Notes: generated from the letters alone by a model not told the origin. 64,000 bases of DNA from Nocardia grenadensis NBRC 108939 (GCF_001613445.1 NZ_BDCJ01000028.1:78090-142089), one strand, 5' to 3'; shown: positions 44,321 to 53,600, counted from the stretch's first letter. Made by a program: numbers and translations.

Positions 44321-44719
44321 ATGTCGGCAAACGGCAGTGTGTTCTGGGATGATCTGGCGGCCAATATGGGCGAAAAGGAGTTCCGTCGGACATTTGTATT
44401 GGAGTCGATCCGGGCGAGAACCATGGACTCGATCGTCAATCAGTTGAGCGCTGCGCAGCGCTCCGCAAAGTTGTCCGCGTCGGCGCTCGCGGATGCGGTT
44501 GATTCTCGGAGATCGACAATTCGACGGGTGCTCAATGCGACGCCGCCGAACATTTCCTTCGAAGCGCTGTCGAATATCGCTGCCGCGTTGGGGTACCGCC
44601 TGGTCCTGGAACCGATGGATCCGCAGGAGCGAGCGGTGGTGACGAGGGCGCTGGTGGGTCGGGAGATAAACGCTCCGGATACGCCGACCGAGGCTGATCG
44701 AGTCCTCCGGGACCAGTGA
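44321..44719 (+). CDS. HigA-like helix-turn-helix antitoxin
   Basis: A 132-residue protein. The N-terminal half DDLAANMGEKEFRRTFVLES resembles the toxin-contact region of HigA-type antitoxins. The helix-turn-helix (LSASALADAVDSRRSTIRRVL, given as LSASALADAVDSRR then STIRRVL, and ISFEALSNIAAALGYRLVLEPM in parts ISFEALSNIAAALG, YRLVLEP) follows. The ATG chosen has a purine-rich AGGTGCAGG before it; ATGs upstream are possible. The gene ends four bases from the convergent toxin-like gene. Together they look like a toxin-antitoxin pair in an unusual tail-to-tail order. Confidence 0.72.
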   Translation: MSANGSVFWDDLAANMGEKEFRRTFVLESIRARTMDSIVNQLSAAQRSAKLSASALADAVDSRRSTIRRVLNATPPNISFEALSNIAAALGYRLVLEPMDPQERAVVTRALVGREINAPDTPTEADRVLRDQ

Positions 44720-44723
44720 AACC

Positions 44724-45143
44724 TCAGTAGATCGGCCGGGGATTGTGCGCCAGATACTCCGCGCCGACCTTCCGGATTTGTGCATAGTCTCTGCCGCCGA
44801 ACGCACCGGCACCGAATCTCTTGGTCTTTCCCGCGATCACGACGAGCAGAGGCCGATCTCTGCCGATGGCGTCTCGGTCGATCAGGCAGAACAGGCGGTG
44901 CTGCGCGCGATCTTTCGTGTTGACATGGACCGCGAACCAGCCGGACATGATGCCATCCATAGCTTCCCAGATACCGCCCCCTGCGACCTGGTCCAGCGGT
45001 GCTTCCGCGACAGCGGTCAGGCACGCATACATGATGGCACGGACTCGGGTCGGTGCTGTTCGCAAGAATTCACGAGCCGGTGCGACGTGCGTCTCAGGCT
45101 GTAGGAAGTAGACGACCTCGCACCGGTCCGCGGGGTGTTTCAT
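44724..45143 (-). CDS. HigB/Gp49-like toxin
   Basis: A 139-residue protein resembling phage-derived Gp49/HigB-type toxins of the RelE fold. It has GGGIWEAMDGIMSGWFAVHV, which parallels the family's LWELR core, then RLFCLIDRDAI, LLVVIAGKTKRFGAGAF and YAQIRKVGAEYLAHN. Such toxins cleave mRNA at ribosomes. The ATG at 45143 has GAAGG upstream. It is transcribed towards the HigA-like antitoxin gene rather than with it, so how the two are balanced is unclear. Compare the usual toxin-then-antitoxin operon. Confidence 0.68.
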   Translation of the reverse strand: MKHPADRCEVVYFLQPETHVAPAREFLRTAPTRVRAIMYACLTAVAEAPLDQVAGGGIWEAMDGIMSGWFAVHVNTKDRAQHRLFCLIDRDAIGRDRPLLVVIAGKTKRFGAGAFGGRDYAQIRKVGAEYLAHNPRPIY

Positions 45144-45270
45144 GTTGCTGACGCCTTCAGTTCCAGTGGTGTGGCGCTGCTCGCCGGAGAATTGCTGGAC
45201 GGAGGCTCCCATGGCGGGTACGCGGTTCATGGGTTCGCCGCTGATCGGTATCGCACGCAACAGCTTTCGG

Positions 45271-46572
45271 TTAGCCGAGCAGATGCCAGTCTTCGAGGCC
45301 CTGGTAGAGCGGGGCGCTCTGAGCCAGCTTGGTTGCCCGGCCACGCAGGGTCTCCACGTTCGAGGTACCCGCCAACGTGGCGGCGATGATCTCGGCCACC
45401 TCGGTGAACTCCGCATCACCGAATCCGCGCGTGGCCAGCGCGGCGGTACCGATCCGCAGACCCGAGGTCACCATCGGTGGACGCGGGTCGAAGGGCACCG
45501 CATTCCGGTTCACTGTGATACCGACCTCATGCAGCAGATCCTCCCCCTGCTGACCATCGAGCTCGGAATTACGCAGATCCACCAGCACCAGATGCACATC
45601 GGTGCCGCCGGTCAACACCGCGATGCCCCTGTTCTCGACATCCGCGCCGTTCAACCGCTCGGCCAGAATCCGCGCTCCCGACAGCGTGCGCTGCTGACGA
45701 TCCTTGAACTCCGCGCTCGCGGCGATCTTGAACGCAGCAGCCTTCGCCGCGATCACATGCATCAGCGGGCCGCCCTGCTGGCCGGGGAACACCGCCGAGT
45801 TGAGCTTCTTGGCGAACTCCTGCTTGGCCAGGATCAAACCCGAACGCGGACCACCCAAGGTCTTGTGCACCGTCGAGGACACCACATCGGCGTACGGCAC
45901 CGGTGACGGGTGCAGACCGGCGGCGACCAGACCGGCGAAGTGGGCCATGTCGACCCACAGGTAAGCGCCGACCTCGTCGGCGATCTCTCGGAAGGCTGCG
46001 AAGTCCTGATGACGCGGGTACGCCGACCAGCCGGCGACGATCACCTTCGGCTCGGCGGCCTTGGCGACAGCACGCACCTCGTTCATATCGATACGGTGGT
46101 TCTTCTTGCTGACCCCGTACGAATGCACGTCGTACAACTTGCCCGAGAAGTTCAGGCGCATACCGTGGGTCAGGTGACCACCATGAGCCAGGTCGAGGCC
46201 AAGTAGCGTCTCCCCCGGGTTCATCAACGCCGTCAGCACCGCGGCATTGGCCTGGGCACCCGAGTGCGGCTGCACATTGGCGAACTCGGCACCGAAGAGT
46301 TCCTTGGCCCGGTCACGCGCGAGGGTTTCCACGACATCGACCGCTTCGCAACCACCATAGTAGCGACGGCCGGGATACCCTTCGGCGTACTTGTTGGTCA
46401 GCACCGACCCCTGCGCCTGCAACACCGCCCGCGGCACGAAGTTCTCCGAAGCGATCATTTCCAGGGTGTCGCGCTCACGGGCGAGCTCACCCGCCATCAC
46501 GGCGGCCAATTCGGGATCGAGTTCACCGAGAGACTGATTGTTGAGGGACTGGGAACTGGCGGGTGCGACCAC
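45271..46572 (-). CDS. glyA: serine hydroxymethyltransferase under a cobalamin riboswitch
   Basis: A 433-residue PLP enzyme converting serine and tetrahydrofolate to glycine and 5,10-methylene-THF. Visible are LEMIASENFVP, YYGGCEAVDVVE, VDMAHFAGLVAAG and the PLP lysine in TVHKTLGGPRSG. The GTG start has GGAG six bases before it. It is the last gene of the leftward folate/methionine set and has its own riboswitch, so it is expected to rise when B12 is scarce. It could be a second glyA beside a housekeeping copy elsewhere, which the window cannot show. Confidence 0.95.
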   Translation of the reverse strand: MVAPASSQSLNNQSLGELDPELAAVMAGELARERDTLEMIASENFVPRAVLQAQGSVLTNKYAEGYPGRRYYGGCEAVDVVETLARDRAKELFGAEFANVQPHSGAQANAAVLTALMNPGETLLGLDLAHGGHLTHGMRLNFSGKLYDVHSYGVSKKNHRIDMNEVRAVAKAAEPKVIVAGWSAYPRHQDFAAFREIADEVGAYLWVDMAHFAGLVAAGLHPSPVPYADVVSSTVHKTLGGPRSGLILAKQEFAKKLNSAVFPGQQGGPLMHVIAAKAAAFKIAASAEFKDRQQRTLSGARILAERLNGADVENRGIAVLTGGTDVHLVLVDLRNSELDGQQGEDLLHEVGITVNRNAVPFDPRPPMVTSGLRIGTAALATRGFGDAEFTEVAEIIAATLAGTSNVETLRGRATKLAQSAPLYQGLEDWHLLG

Positions 46573-46674
46573 AGGAACTCCGTTGGCATGCAGGGGGTTT
46601 GTCGACGCCCGACTGCGCGCGCACCTCATCCTGCCCCGTACCGATGTTTACGCGATCCGGAGCTGTCGGCGCTG

Positions 46675-46974
46675 CGCCCAATCCGCGAGGCGGCAACCGC
46701 CGGACACGGCGTGCCCGGCGCAACGGGCAGGTCTTCGGACTCGCGGGCACCGACCCGATATCGGGTCGACCTACTGGCCGTTGCTTCCCGGACACACAGG
46801 GTCCAGTGCGTATGACGGCGTTCGTTCCTACTCACCGCTGCGGGACAGTCCCGGATTCCCACCGGGTTCCCTCTTCACCGCCCCGACGCCATGTCGGGCG
46901 CGGCTTCGACACCGGCGATCTGCGGGGGCTCCCGACGACGCGACCACCGGCGAACCAGCTGCCGGACAAGCATA
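46675..46974 (-). promoter_or_regulatory. cobalamin riboswitch upstream of glyA
   Basis: On the minus strand: a TATGCT -10 box (46969-46974), a CAGCTGGTTCGCCGG block, GAGGGAACCCGGTGGGAATC and GGGACTGTCCCGCAGC (46838-46876), then AGTCCGAAGACCTGCC, the B12-box of cobalamin aptamers. A 9-bp hairpin (46699-46719) and the element GCCTCGCGGATTGGGCG (46675-46691) follow. About 100 bases lead on to the GTG of glyA. Adenosyl- or methylcobalamin binding should lower expression. The own promoter separates it from folP. Confidence 0.93.
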
Positions 46975-47034
46975 CGATGCCGCCACCGGCACTCGGCACA
47001 CCGGTCGCCGCGACCACGGTGGCCCGGTCACCGA

Positions 47035-47823
47035 TCACCGGCGCGCGAGGGCCGGTGTGTTGACCGCTTCGGCGATCAGTACAGCTTGGCGCGTGGGTGC
47101 GACGTCGTGTGTGCGGATGACGGCTGCGCCTCGGGCGACGGCAGCAACAGCGATGGCGAGTGAACCGGCCAGGCGTTGGCCGGGGTCGGTGACTCCGAGG
47201 ACCTCACCGATGAAGGATTTGCGGCTGGCGCCGACGAGCACCGGGTATCCGGTGGCAGCGAGCACATCAATCGCCTCGACGAGCGCCAGGTTGTGGGCCG
47301 TGGTCTTGCCGAACCCGAGGCCGGGATCGATGAGGACTTCGGGTACTCCCAGACGCTCGGCGGTCTCGGCGTAGGAGAGCAGCTGGTGGGTGACTTCGGC
47401 CACGACATCGTCGTAGTGCGGTGCGACCTGCATGGTCGCCGGTGTACCGCGCATATGCATTGCGACCCAGCCGACCCCGAGGCCGGCGGCGACCGGCGCC
47501 AGCGACCCGGAGATGTCGTTGATCAGCCGGGCCCCGGCGTGGACGGCTGCCCGCGCGACCTGCTCGTGGCGGGTATCGATGGAAACGAGGCAGTCCCGAG
47601 ACAGAGCCTCCACGACTGCGCAGACGCGCTCGCATTCGACCTCGGCGGGGATTTCAACGGCGCCCGGCCGGGTCGATTCACCACCGATGTCGATGATGTC
47701 GGCCCCTTCGGCGAGCATCTGGTATCCGTGCTGGATAGCATCGCGGGGGTGGGTGTATCGGCCGCCGTCGTAGAAGGAGTCGGGGGTGAGATTGAGGATC
47801 CCCATGATACGTGTTCGAGCCAT
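47035..47823 (-). CDS. folP: dihydropteroate synthase
   Basis: A 262-residue TIM-barrel enzyme joining p-aminobenzoate to the pterin to make dihydropteroate. The first loop is MGILNLTPDSFYDGG, followed by DIIDIGGESTRPGA, INDISG, DPGLGFGKT and GASRKSFIGEVL, all catalytic signatures intact. It starts three bases after the pabB stop, so it is in one operon with metE-metF-pabB. Downstream lies the glyA riboswitch. Being in a B12-regulated operon suggests extra folate synthesis under B12 limitation. Confidence 0.94.
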   Translation of the reverse strand: MARTRIMGILNLTPDSFYDGGRYTHPRDAIQHGYQMLAEGADIIDIGGESTRPGAVEIPAEVECERVCAVVEALSRDCLVSIDTRHEQVARAAVHAGARLINDISGSLAPVAAGLGVGWVAMHMRGTPATMQVAPHYDDVVAEVTHQLLSYAETAERLGVPEVLIDPGLGFGKTTAHNLALVEAIDVLAATGYPVLVGASRKSFIGEVLGVTDPGQRLAGSLAIAVAAVARGAAVIRTHDVAPTRQAVLIAEAVNTPALARR

Positions 47824-47826
47824 CGG

Positions 47827-49065
47827 TCAACCGGCTTTCTGTGTGAAGTACGCGTCGCCCACGGCGCCGTGCACCGTAAAGGGCTGCTCACTACTGTTGA
47901 GCCGATCCAGGATTCGGGCCTTGGTCAGTGCCTCGGCGAATTCGCCGCTCGGGGTCGAGTCCCAGGTGACCCCACCCCCGGTGCCGTAGCGGGCCAGGCC
48001 GGTGGCGCGATCGTGGACGAGCGTGCGGATCGCGACGCTGAACGTCGCGTCGATACCGCCGTCACTGGTGGGCGCGATCACGCCGATGGCTCCGCAGTAC
48101 AGCCCCCGTGGTGTGCTTTCCAGCTCGCCGATGATCTCCATGCTGCGGTACTTCGGTGCCCCGGTGACCGATCCGCACGGGAACAACGCGGTGAAGATAT
48201 CGTCGAGGCTGGTCCGGGCCGGTACCTCGGCGGTGATGCGCGAGGTCAGCTGCCACACCGTCTCGTAGGGCTCGGCATCGAATAGCGACAGCACGCGGAT
48301 ATCGCGGGCGCCCGGGATTTTGGCCAGGTCGTTGCGGAGCAGGTCGACGATCATGAGGTTCTCGGCGCGGTCCTTCGCGCTCGCTGACAGCTGTGCTCGC
48401 AATGCGGCGTCTTCGATGACATCGCGCCCGCGCGGGGCCGTGCCTTTCATCGGCCGGGTCGTCACCTGATCCTCGTACCAGCGGAAGAATAATTCCGGGC
48501 TGGCGCTGAGGACCACATGCTGGCCGGTGTCGATGTAGGCACCGTAGGAACAGCTCTGCGCGGCGAGCAGGTCCGCGTACACGCCCGTGAGGTCACCGGA
48601 GATAGCGGCATCGAGCCTGGTGGTCAGGTTGGCCTGGTAGATTTCGCCTGCCGCAACGTGCTCACGGACGGTGGTCACGACCCCGTGGTAGCGCTCGGCG
48701 GAATCGGCCATGCGCCAATCGCCGATGCTGTACAACCCGTGTCCGGGGTCGAGCCGTGCATCGGTGTGAGAAACGTGATCCGGTGCCACCGCGGCGAACC
48801 AGCACAACGGGATCGAGCCCGCCCCGGCGTAGCCCCGAACACGCAGTGCCGGATCGAACGCGGGAGCCGCCTCATAAGACACGAATCCGTACACCCAGTT
48901 GCCGCGGCGAGCCAGTTCCTCCGCACGGGCGACCACAGATCTCACACCGTCGAGTGTCCACGCGCTGATAACGGCATCCGGATCACGGCAGACCGTGCTG
49001 CGTCCGCTCCGGCGATCATCGAAACGCGCGACACCGAACGTCGATGGTCTGGAGACGTCAGCCAC
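47827..49065 (-). CDS. pabB: aminodeoxychorismate synthase component I
   Basis: A 412-residue chorismate-utilising enzyme making 4-amino-4-deoxychorismate, the precursor of p-aminobenzoate. It has YQANLTTRLDA, ASPELFFRW, TRPMKGTAPRGRD, DLLRNDL and FPCGSVTGAPK, which mark PabB rather than anthranilate synthase. The GTG start (49065) with GAGGAA upstream gives the usual length. No pabA or pabC gene lies in the window. It sits between metF (98 bases) and folP (3 bases). Confidence 0.92.
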   Translation of the reverse strand: MADVSRPSTFGVARFDDRRSGRSTVCRDPDAVISAWTLDGVRSVVARAEELARRGNWVYGFVSYEAAPAFDPALRVRGYAGAGSIPLCWFAAVAPDHVSHTDARLDPGHGLYSIGDWRMADSAERYHGVVTTVREHVAAGEIYQANLTTRLDAAISGDLTGVYADLLAAQSCSYGAYIDTGQHVVLSASPELFFRWYEDQVTTRPMKGTAPRGRDVIEDAALRAQLSASAKDRAENLMIVDLLRNDLAKIPGARDIRVLSLFDAEPYETVWQLTSRITAEVPARTSLDDIFTALFPCGSVTGAPKYRSMEIIGELESTPRGLYCGAIGVIAPTSDGGIDATFSVAIRTLVHDRATGLARYGTGGGVTWDSTPSGEFAEALTKARILDRLNSSEQPFTVHGAVGDAYFTQKAG

Positions 49066-49163
49066 GGGGTATTCCTCATTGTTGTTCGAGCCGTCGCCCG
49101 GCTGTTGTGGTTTCCACGCTTGGTAGCCCGATCCGGGCCGACCGACCCAGCTCCCGCAAACCC

Positions 49164-50192
49164 CTACCTGCCGGCGACAGTCGGTTGCGATCGCATCGAC
49201 GGCCGAGGTGCTGCTGCCACTTCGTAGCCGAGGTCGGTGAGCACCTGTGTGGTGGCCTTGGCGAAATTGAGGGTGATGAAATGCAGACACGGCGCGCCCT
49301 CGTCGATGAGCCGCTGCGCCATCTCGGTGGCGATCTCGATACCTGCCGCGCGGACCGCTTCGCGGTTCTCCTGCGGGCCGTCCCCCGCCGCCTTGCGCAG
49401 GCGATCCAGCACCGGGGCCGGCAGTTCCCGCCCGGACAGTTCCACCGCCCGGCGCACGGTGCGCAGTGAGGTGATCGGCATCAGTTCGGGGATGATCGGT
49501 TTCGCGCCCTCGACCCGATCGTGCGCGGCGATGCGGTCGCGTAACCGCAGGTAGTGGTCGATATCGAAGAACATCTGGGTGATTGAATAGTCGGCTCCGG
49601 CGCGAAGTTTCGCGGCCAGGAAGGCGGTGTCGGTGGCCAGATCAGGGGACCGGTGATGGCCCTGCGGGAAGGATGCCACGCCGACGTTGAAGTCGCCGAG
49701 ATCGCGCACGATCCGAACCAGCTCCTCGGCATAGGTGACCCCGCCAGGGTGCTTGCACCAGTCGCCGAGCGGGTCGCCCGGCGGATCTCCGCGCAGGACG
49801 AGGATGTTGCGGATACCGCAGTCGGCGTAGGAACCCACGAGCGCGCGTAGTTCGGCCAAACTGTGCCCGACCGCGGTCAGATGCGCTACCGGCAGCAGCG
49901 TGGTCTGCTGGGCCAGCTGCCCGGTGATGCGGGCGGTACGGTCCTTCGTGGAACCACCCGCACCGTAGGTCATCGATACGAACGCGGGATGCATGCGCTC
50001 GAACTGCCGGACGGTGCGCCACAACCGGGCTTCCCCGTCGGCGTCTCGGGGCGGGTTGAACTCCACGGAGAACGGAACCCGCGTCGTGGAGTGGGTGCGC
50101 AGACTCTCGATCACCGATCGAGCGGCGGGCATCGTAGAGACGCTTCGGACGGCATGGCCGGTCGGCGTGCGGTCCGCGGGAAAGAAGTGCAT
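49164..50192 (-). CDS. metF: 5,10-methylenetetrahydrofolate reductase
   Basis: A 342-residue flavin-dependent TIM-barrel enzyme producing 5-methyl-THF for methionine synthesis. Visible are VPFSVEFNPPRD, FVSMTYGAGGST, HLTAVGHS, NILVLRGDPPGD and ITQMFFDIDHY. The ATG with GAGG upstream gives a normal start. It lies 68 bases after metE on the same strand. Its methyl-folate is the direct cosubstrate of MetE. Confidence 0.94.
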   Translation of the reverse strand: MHFFPADRTPTGHAVRSVSTMPAARSVIESLRTHSTTRVPFSVEFNPPRDADGEARLWRTVRQFERMHPAFVSMTYGAGGSTKDRTARITGQLAQQTTLLPVAHLTAVGHSLAELRALVGSYADCGIRNILVLRGDPPGDPLGDWCKHPGGVTYAEELVRIVRDLGDFNVGVASFPQGHHRSPDLATDTAFLAAKLRAGADYSITQMFFDIDHYLRLRDRIAAHDRVEGAKPIIPELMPITSLRTVRRAVELSGRELPAPVLDRLRKAAGDGPQENREAVRAAGIEIATEMAQRLIDEGAPCLHFITLNFAKATTQVLTDLGYEVAAAPRPSMRSQPTVAGR

Positions 50193-50260
50193 AGGAGCCT
50201 CGGGCTGGAAGGGAAGCGCGCGGACCGGGGCGCCCGGCGTGCGGGCGCCCCGGTCACAGA

Positions 50261-52525
50261 TCAGCGCAGGGCCTGGGCCGCCGCGACGAGATTGCGCAGC
50301 GAGGCGATGACCTCGTCGGTGTGGCGTGTCTTCAGACCGCAGTCGGGGTTGACCCACAGCCGTTCGGCCGGAACGGCTTTCAGCGCAAGCTCGAGCGCCT
50401 TCTCGATCTCCTCGGTGCTGGGCACGCGCGGCGAGTGGATGTCGTAGACACCCGGGCCCACTCCGAGGCCGAACCCGGCCGCGTTGAGGTCGTCGAGCAC
50501 CTCCATATGCGAGCGTGCCGCCTCGATCGAGGTGACATCGGCATCCAGCCCAGCGATGGCCCCGATGACCTCACCGAACTCCGAGTAGCACAGGTGGGTG
50601 TGGATCTGGGTGGCGTCGGCGACGCCGGAGGTCGAGAGCCGGAACGCCTCGACCGCCCAGTCCAGATAGGCCGCCTGGTCGGCTTTGCGCAGCGGCAGCA
50701 GCTCGCGCAGCGCGGGCTCGTCGACCTGGATGATGCCGATACCGGCCGCCTCGAGGTCCACCGTCTCGTCCCGGATCGCCAATGCGATCTGGCGGGCGGT
50801 GTCGGACAGCGGCTGGTCGTCACGGATGAACGACCACGCCAGGATGGTGACAGGCCCGGTCAGCATGCCCTTGACCGGCTTGCTGGTCAGCGACTGTGCG
50901 TAGGTGATCCAGTCGACGGTCATGACCTGCGGGCGGACCACATCGCCGTAGACGATCGGCGGCCGCACGCACCGCGTGCCGTAGGACTGCACCCAGCCGT
51001 TGATCGTCGCGGCGAAGCCGTCGAGCTGCTCGGCGAAGTACTGCACCATATCGTTGCGCTCGGGCTCACCGTGCACGAGCACGTCGAGACCGATCTCCTC
51101 CTGCAACGCGATGACCTCGGCGATCTCGGCACGCATCCGCGTGTCGTATTCCGCCTGGTCGATCTCGCCTCGGCGCAGCTCCGCGCGCGCTACGCGAATG
51201 CGGCTCGTCTGCGGATAGGAGCCGATGGTGGTGGTCGGCAGCAGCGGCAGATTCAGCCGCTGCTGCTGCAGCACGCGACGTTCGTCGGCCGGGATACGGC
51301 GCACAGCGTCGGCGTCCAGTCCGGCCAGGCGCTCACGCACCGACTCGACCCGCAGCCGCGGGTCGTCCTTGCGATCGGCCACAGCGGCGCGCGCGACCTC
51401 GAGAGCCTCCGCGACAGCACCCTCCCCCTCGGCGAGAGCGGTCGCCAGCACCCGGATTTCGGAGATCTTCTCCGCACCGAACGCCAGCCAGCTACGCAAC
51501 CGTTCGTCCAGATCGGACTCGGGCGCGAGGCTGTAGGGCACATGCAGCAGCGAGCACGAGCTCGACACGGCCACCGCCACCCCGGCATCGCGCAGCCCGG
51601 TCAACTGTGGCAGCGCATGATCGGGGTCGACCCTCCAGATGTTGTGACCGTCGACGACGCCCGCCACGATCAATTTGTCCGTGATCGACTGCGCCACAGC
51701 CACGTCCGCGTCGCCCCCGGCGACGAGGTCGACGGCGATGCCCTCGATGCCGGTCTCCGCCAGCACCGGCAGCGCCACCCCCAGCCGGCCGAAGTAAGCG
51801 GCCACCAGAATGGCCGGGCGCGCCGACACCCGCGACAGCTGCTGGTAGGTGGAGCGCACGGCCGCCAGTTCGGCCTCCGTGAGATCGGTCACCAGGGACG
51901 GCTCGTCGATCTGCACCCACTGCGCACCGGCCTCGGCGAGCACGCCGAGCAGCTGCTCGTAGAGGGGCAGTAGATCGGGCAGGCGGTCGAGCAGGTCGCT
52001 GTCGTCCACCGACTTGGCCAGCTTCAGGAAGGTGATCGGGCCGACAACGACCGGGCGGGCCGACACGCCCAGCGCCAGCGCTTCCTTCAGCTCGGCCAGC
52101 GGCTTGTCCGGATGCAGGGAGAACGCGGTGTCTGCGGCGAGTTCGGGCACCAGGTAGTGGTAGTTGGTGTCGAACCACTTGGTCATCTCCAGCGGAGTGA
52201 CCTCGGCGTTGCCACGCGCGGCCGCGAAGTAGCGATCCAGCTCGTCGGCGATCCCCGACACGCGCTCGGGCAATGCGCCGAGCAGCACGGCGGTATCGAG
52301 CACCTGGTCGTAGTAGGAGAAGGTGCCCACCGGCACCGAATCCAGCCCGGCGTCACGCGCCGCGGTCAGCGCAGTGGTGCGCAGGTCCGCCGCGACCGCG
52401 TGCAAGCCCTCGGCATCGAGGCGCCCGGCCCAGTAGGACTCGGTAGCGCGTTTGAGCTCCCTGTTGGGGCCGATGCGCGGGAGCCCCAGCACGGTTGCGG
52501 AAAACGTAGTGTGCGGGTTCGACAT
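50261..52525 (-). CDS. metE: cobalamin-independent methionine synthase
   Basis: A 754-residue two-domain enzyme transferring methyl from 5-methyl-THF to homocysteine. The N-terminal domain has ATVLGLPRIGPNRELK and MTKWFDTNYHYLVPE. The C-terminal catalytic domain has TTTIGSYPQT, LVHGEPERNDMVQYF, VDEPALRE and the zinc ligands in HTHLCYSEF and NPDCGLKTR. All key residues are present. The ATG has TGGAG upstream. A cobalamin riboswitch precedes it, as is usual for actinobacterial metE. It leads the metE-metF-pabB-folP series. Confidence 0.97.
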   Translation of the reverse strand: MSNPHTTFSATVLGLPRIGPNRELKRATESYWAGRLDAEGLHAVAADLRTTALTAARDAGLDSVPVGTFSYYDQVLDTAVLLGALPERVSGIADELDRYFAAARGNAEVTPLEMTKWFDTNYHYLVPELAADTAFSLHPDKPLAELKEALALGVSARPVVVGPITFLKLAKSVDDSDLLDRLPDLLPLYEQLLGVLAEAGAQWVQIDEPSLVTDLTEAELAAVRSTYQQLSRVSARPAILVAAYFGRLGVALPVLAETGIEGIAVDLVAGGDADVAVAQSITDKLIVAGVVDGHNIWRVDPDHALPQLTGLRDAGVAVAVSSSCSLLHVPYSLAPESDLDERLRSWLAFGAEKISEIRVLATALAEGEGAVAEALEVARAAVADRKDDPRLRVESVRERLAGLDADAVRRIPADERRVLQQQRLNLPLLPTTTIGSYPQTSRIRVARAELRRGEIDQAEYDTRMRAEIAEVIALQEEIGLDVLVHGEPERNDMVQYFAEQLDGFAATINGWVQSYGTRCVRPPIVYGDVVRPQVMTVDWITYAQSLTSKPVKGMLTGPVTILAWSFIRDDQPLSDTARQIALAIRDETVDLEAAGIGIIQVDEPALRELLPLRKADQAAYLDWAVEAFRLSTSGVADATQIHTHLCYSEFGEVIGAIAGLDADVTSIEAARSHMEVLDDLNAAGFGLGVGPGVYDIHSPRVPSTEEIEKALELALKAVPAERLWVNPDCGLKTRHTDEVIASLRNLVAAAQALR

Positions 52526-52627
52526 CAATGAACTCCATGGTCGGCAGCAACGACCGCCACCCATACAGAGCGCACGCTGATGGAGCCCATGAAGCATCGT
52601 TCCCGTGCCCGGGTCCACTCGGCGTAA

Positions 52628-52947
52628 CGCCCGATCCACGAGGCGACGACCACCGGATACGGCGTATCCGGTACAACGGGCAGGTCTTCGGACTCGTGGG
52701 CATCGACCCTCGAAAGGGTCGCCCCCGGCGCGAGGCCCGGGGCTGGTCCTACCGACCGTCGCTTCCCAGGCAGGCGCCCAGTGCGGGTGACGGCTGTCGT
52801 TCCCACTCACCGCTGCGGGACAGTCCCGGATTCTCACCGGGTTCCCTCTCACCCGATGGTGCGAACACCACCGAGCTTCGACGCCATCGGACGGTTCAGG
52901 GGCTCCTCGACTCCGCCTCCGGCGAACCAGCTGCGCCGACAAATATA
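52628..52947 (-). promoter_or_regulatory. cobalamin riboswitch upstream of metE
   Basis: On the minus strand: TATATT -10 (52942-52947), CAGCTGGTTCGCCGG (about 52919-52933), GAGGGAACCCGGTGAGAATC with GGGACTGTCCCGCAGC (core to 52850), then AGTCCGAAGACCTGCC (52677-52694). The perfect hairpin ACCGGATAC-GCC-GTATCCGGT (52652-52672) and the element GCCTCGTGGATCGGGCG (52628-52644) follow. About 100 bases separate it from the metE ATG. Confidence 0.95.
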
Positions 52948-53173
52948 GCCAACTTCGATCGGATCGCGAAAGACGGTTTCCTCACATCCGGGGTGAGCAT
53001 TCGACAGCGGCCCTGTATCCGGCCCGTTCCGGGGACGCCCACGGCAGGGCAATTCAGCCGGTCAGTAGCGCGACAGGCTCGTGACTCCGAGCCGATATGG
53101 ATACGGCCCAGAGTCCGTGGACAGCACAACCCGACCAAAGAGGAACGGCACCGTCACGGTTCCGGTCCCGACT

Positions 53174-53472
53174 ATCATGAGCGAGCAACTGGTTCGCGTT
53201 CATCCTCGGCCGACCTGGATTCACAGGCCCTGGTGAACGCGTCGAAACCGGGAACCGGGACATCCCGGAATCCGGCGAGAGGGAACCCGGTGGGAATCCG
53301 GGACTGTCCCGCAGCGGTGAGTGGGAACGACCGCCGTCATCGAGCACTGGGCACCCGCCCGGGAAGCGACGGCCACTAGGTCGGCCGAGCAGGCCGGTGC
53401 CCGCGAGTCCGAAGACCTGCCCGCTGCGCCGGGCACGCCGTGCCCGGCGGCCACCGCCTCGTGGATCGGGCG
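53174..53472 (+). promoter_or_regulatory. cobalamin riboswitch upstream of the MetE N-domain gene
   Basis: Plus strand: TATCAT -10 (53174-53179), CAACTGGTTCGCG (53187-53199), GAGGGAACCCGGTGGGAATC and GGGACTGTCCCGCAGC (53278-53315), AGTCCGAAGACCTGCC (53406-53421). The hairpin GCCGGGCAC-GCC-GTGCCCGGC (53428-53448) and the element GCCTCGTGGATCGGGCG (53456-53472) follow. A further stem GGACGACAC/GTGTCGTCC at 53512-53530 lies before the ribosome site. It is divergent from the metE riboswitch. Confidence 0.93.
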
Positions 53473-53600
53473 CGCGGACCGACCTCCCGGCCCTTCGGAG
53501 CGCTCTGCTCCGGACGACACCGTGTCGTCCATCAGCGGTCGGCGGTCGACACTGCCCGTGGACGGCGGCGGCCCTACGCAACGCACTGGAGACGATCACC

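Noticed and set aside
45144..45230. Longer start for the toxin-like gene (upstream ATG codons).
   Set aside because: The added residues match nothing in the family, and the ATG at 45143 has a better ribosome site.
46573..47034. T-box or glycine riboswitch as the control element before glyA.
   Set aside because: No T-box sequence or tandem glycine aptamer is present; the leader matches the cobalamin consensus along its core.
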